Shown: piece by piece, positions 63,465 through 64,000 of the stretch | How the letters are laid out: each line of letters starts with the position of its first letter | Position numbering within the stretch: the stretch's first letter is position 1 | Assembly (NCBI GenBank): GCA_963781155.1 | Contig: CAWAEC010000007.1 | Location: forward strand, 673,445 to 737,444 | Length of the DNA stretch: 64,000 bases | Reading direction: 5' to 3' | From: PALSA-693 sp963781155 | GTDB taxonomy: Bacteria > Actinomycetota > Acidimicrobiia > Acidimicrobiales > Palsa-688 | The notes under the pieces: model-generated | What the model was told of the DNA's origin: nothing | Seen by the model: only the letters and a program-made list of their open reading frames with translations | The model's database searches: none | Position numbers and translations under genes: made by a program

Positions 63465-64000
63465 GTCGACGGGGTGCAGGGCGGCACCTGGGACCAGGTC
63501 CATCTGCTGGCCACCCCGGCCCTGGACCGCTACCGGGGCTATGTGGGCCAATCCCGCTCCATCGCTCCCACCCACACCTGGAACACCACCCGCCACCTTT
63601 TCGACGACGGCGACCACGGCGGACGGCTGGTCCCCGAACCGCAGGGCACCACGGCCGAACAGATCGCCGCCGCGTTGGCTCGAGCCCAACCCAAAACCTT
63701 CGCGGCGGTGGACGACCCCTACCGTGTCGAGCGAGAGCTCCGAGCCGAACAAGACCACCATCGAGCCCACCTGCGCCAGCGTCCCCCCGACGTCACCGAC
63801 CGCATTGCCGACGCCGAGCGTCCATCGCTCACCGGCGCCGGGCCTGGCCGATTGGCAGGATCGTCTGCGCTACTGGCAGGACCAGCGCGCCGCCACCGCC
63901 GGCCTGCACGGCCTGACCAGAGCCCGCCGTCAGCGGAACCACGAGGCCGCGCCATCACATCGACACCATGACCCCCGACCTCGAGCCAGCCCGTCACGAC
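63465..64000 (+). pseudogene. MobF relaxase B, 3' part, running off the window
   Basis: Resumes at VDGVQGGTWDQVHLLATPAL, DRYRGYVGQSRSIAPTHTWN, the helicase C-terminal motifs, then FAAVDDPYRVERELRAEQDH. A one-base shift near 63,840 leads to ADWQDRLRYWQDQRAATAGL. It continues beyond the window. Its sequence differs from relaxase A, so the two relaxases are not recent copies although their inserted elements are. Confidence 0.88.

Larger units (their letters stand above)
60404..63466 (-). mobile_element. Serine-recombinase element, copy B, inside relaxase B
   Basis: 3,061 bp between GT cores at 60,404-60,405 and 63,465-63,466. The relaxase reads CGCACC-GT-ggccaagg at one junction and ctcacc-GT-CGACGG at the other. 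Every gene of copy A is present in the same order. The element is again antisense to its relaxase. Confidence 0.9.
55166..64000. mobile_element. Integrative (AICE-like) island 2, starting at tRNA-Lys
   Basis: Integrase, excisionase-like genes, small HTH genes and a MobF relaxase follow tRNA-Lys and run off the right edge. The order mirrors island 1. The far attachment site is outside the window. Confidence 0.65.

Overview
The window is high-GC actinobacterial DNA. An F420-type flavoenzyme, the ctaA-clpS-DUF2017 gene order, divergent ctaA/ctaB, a serine hydroxymethyltransferase under a ZTP riboswitch, and tRNA-anchored integrases next to MobF relaxases all fit Actinomycetota. A member of the Acidimicrobiia is my best guess, from gene order and protein style only.

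Layout. 1-11.2 kb is an insertion-sequence scrap yard: partial IS110, an IS1380 5' remnant, one intact epoxide hydrolase, an IS1634-family element sitting in a small open frame, a frameshifted IS21, the remains of a TPR-type regulator, and an IS1182 element. 11.4-21.0 kb is a calmer chromosomal stretch: epoxide hydrolase and a divergent quinone-oxidoreductase-like gene, an SDR relic, ZTP riboswitch-glyA, an ECF sigma/anti-sigma/ABC exporter operon, and a carboxymuconolactone-decarboxylase-like gene divergent from a TetR gene with a palindromic operator between them. 21.4-34.4 kb is a nest of mobile DNA: an IS1380; a gene with a cysteine-rich hydrophobic tail; an intact group II intron; a second group II intron split by a serine-recombinase/DUF5372 element; and a second IS1380 split by a 1.74-kb unit that encodes one uncharacterised protein.

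34.4-43.6 kb is an integrative (AICE-like) island ending at tRNA-Glu: MobF relaxase, excisionase, small paired genes and tyrosine integrase. 43.7-55.1 kb is core chromosome: an S51-like/CysS-tail protein, hydrolase, PPOX enzyme, DUF2017, clpS, ctaA, ctaB, an ABC exporter and a phosphatase, then frameshifted rhomboid, GNAT and menC genes. At tRNA-Lys (55.1 kb) a second integrative island starts and runs off the right edge: integrase, excisionase-like genes and a second MobF relaxase.

The most striking observation links the two islands. Both MobF relaxase genes are cut at the same helicase-motif codon (T-V | x-x-x-Q-G) by virtually identical 3,061-bp elements in the same relative orientation. 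Each element encodes a HTH protein, a 104-aa protein, a zinc-ribbon protein and a large serine recombinase. Comparing the two copies fixes the ends to the base, shows a GT crossover dinucleotide with outer TTGCGT/ACGCAA arms, and shows that the recombinase gene runs across the attachment site, so its C-terminus would differ between the circular and integrated forms. This looks like a site-specific element that parasitises, and in these copies interrupts, conjugative relaxase genes.

Many genes carry single-base frameshifts. They are dense in IS21 and in 52-55 kb and rare in 43.7-50.4 kb, so decay and local sequence error cannot be separated from this sequence alone.
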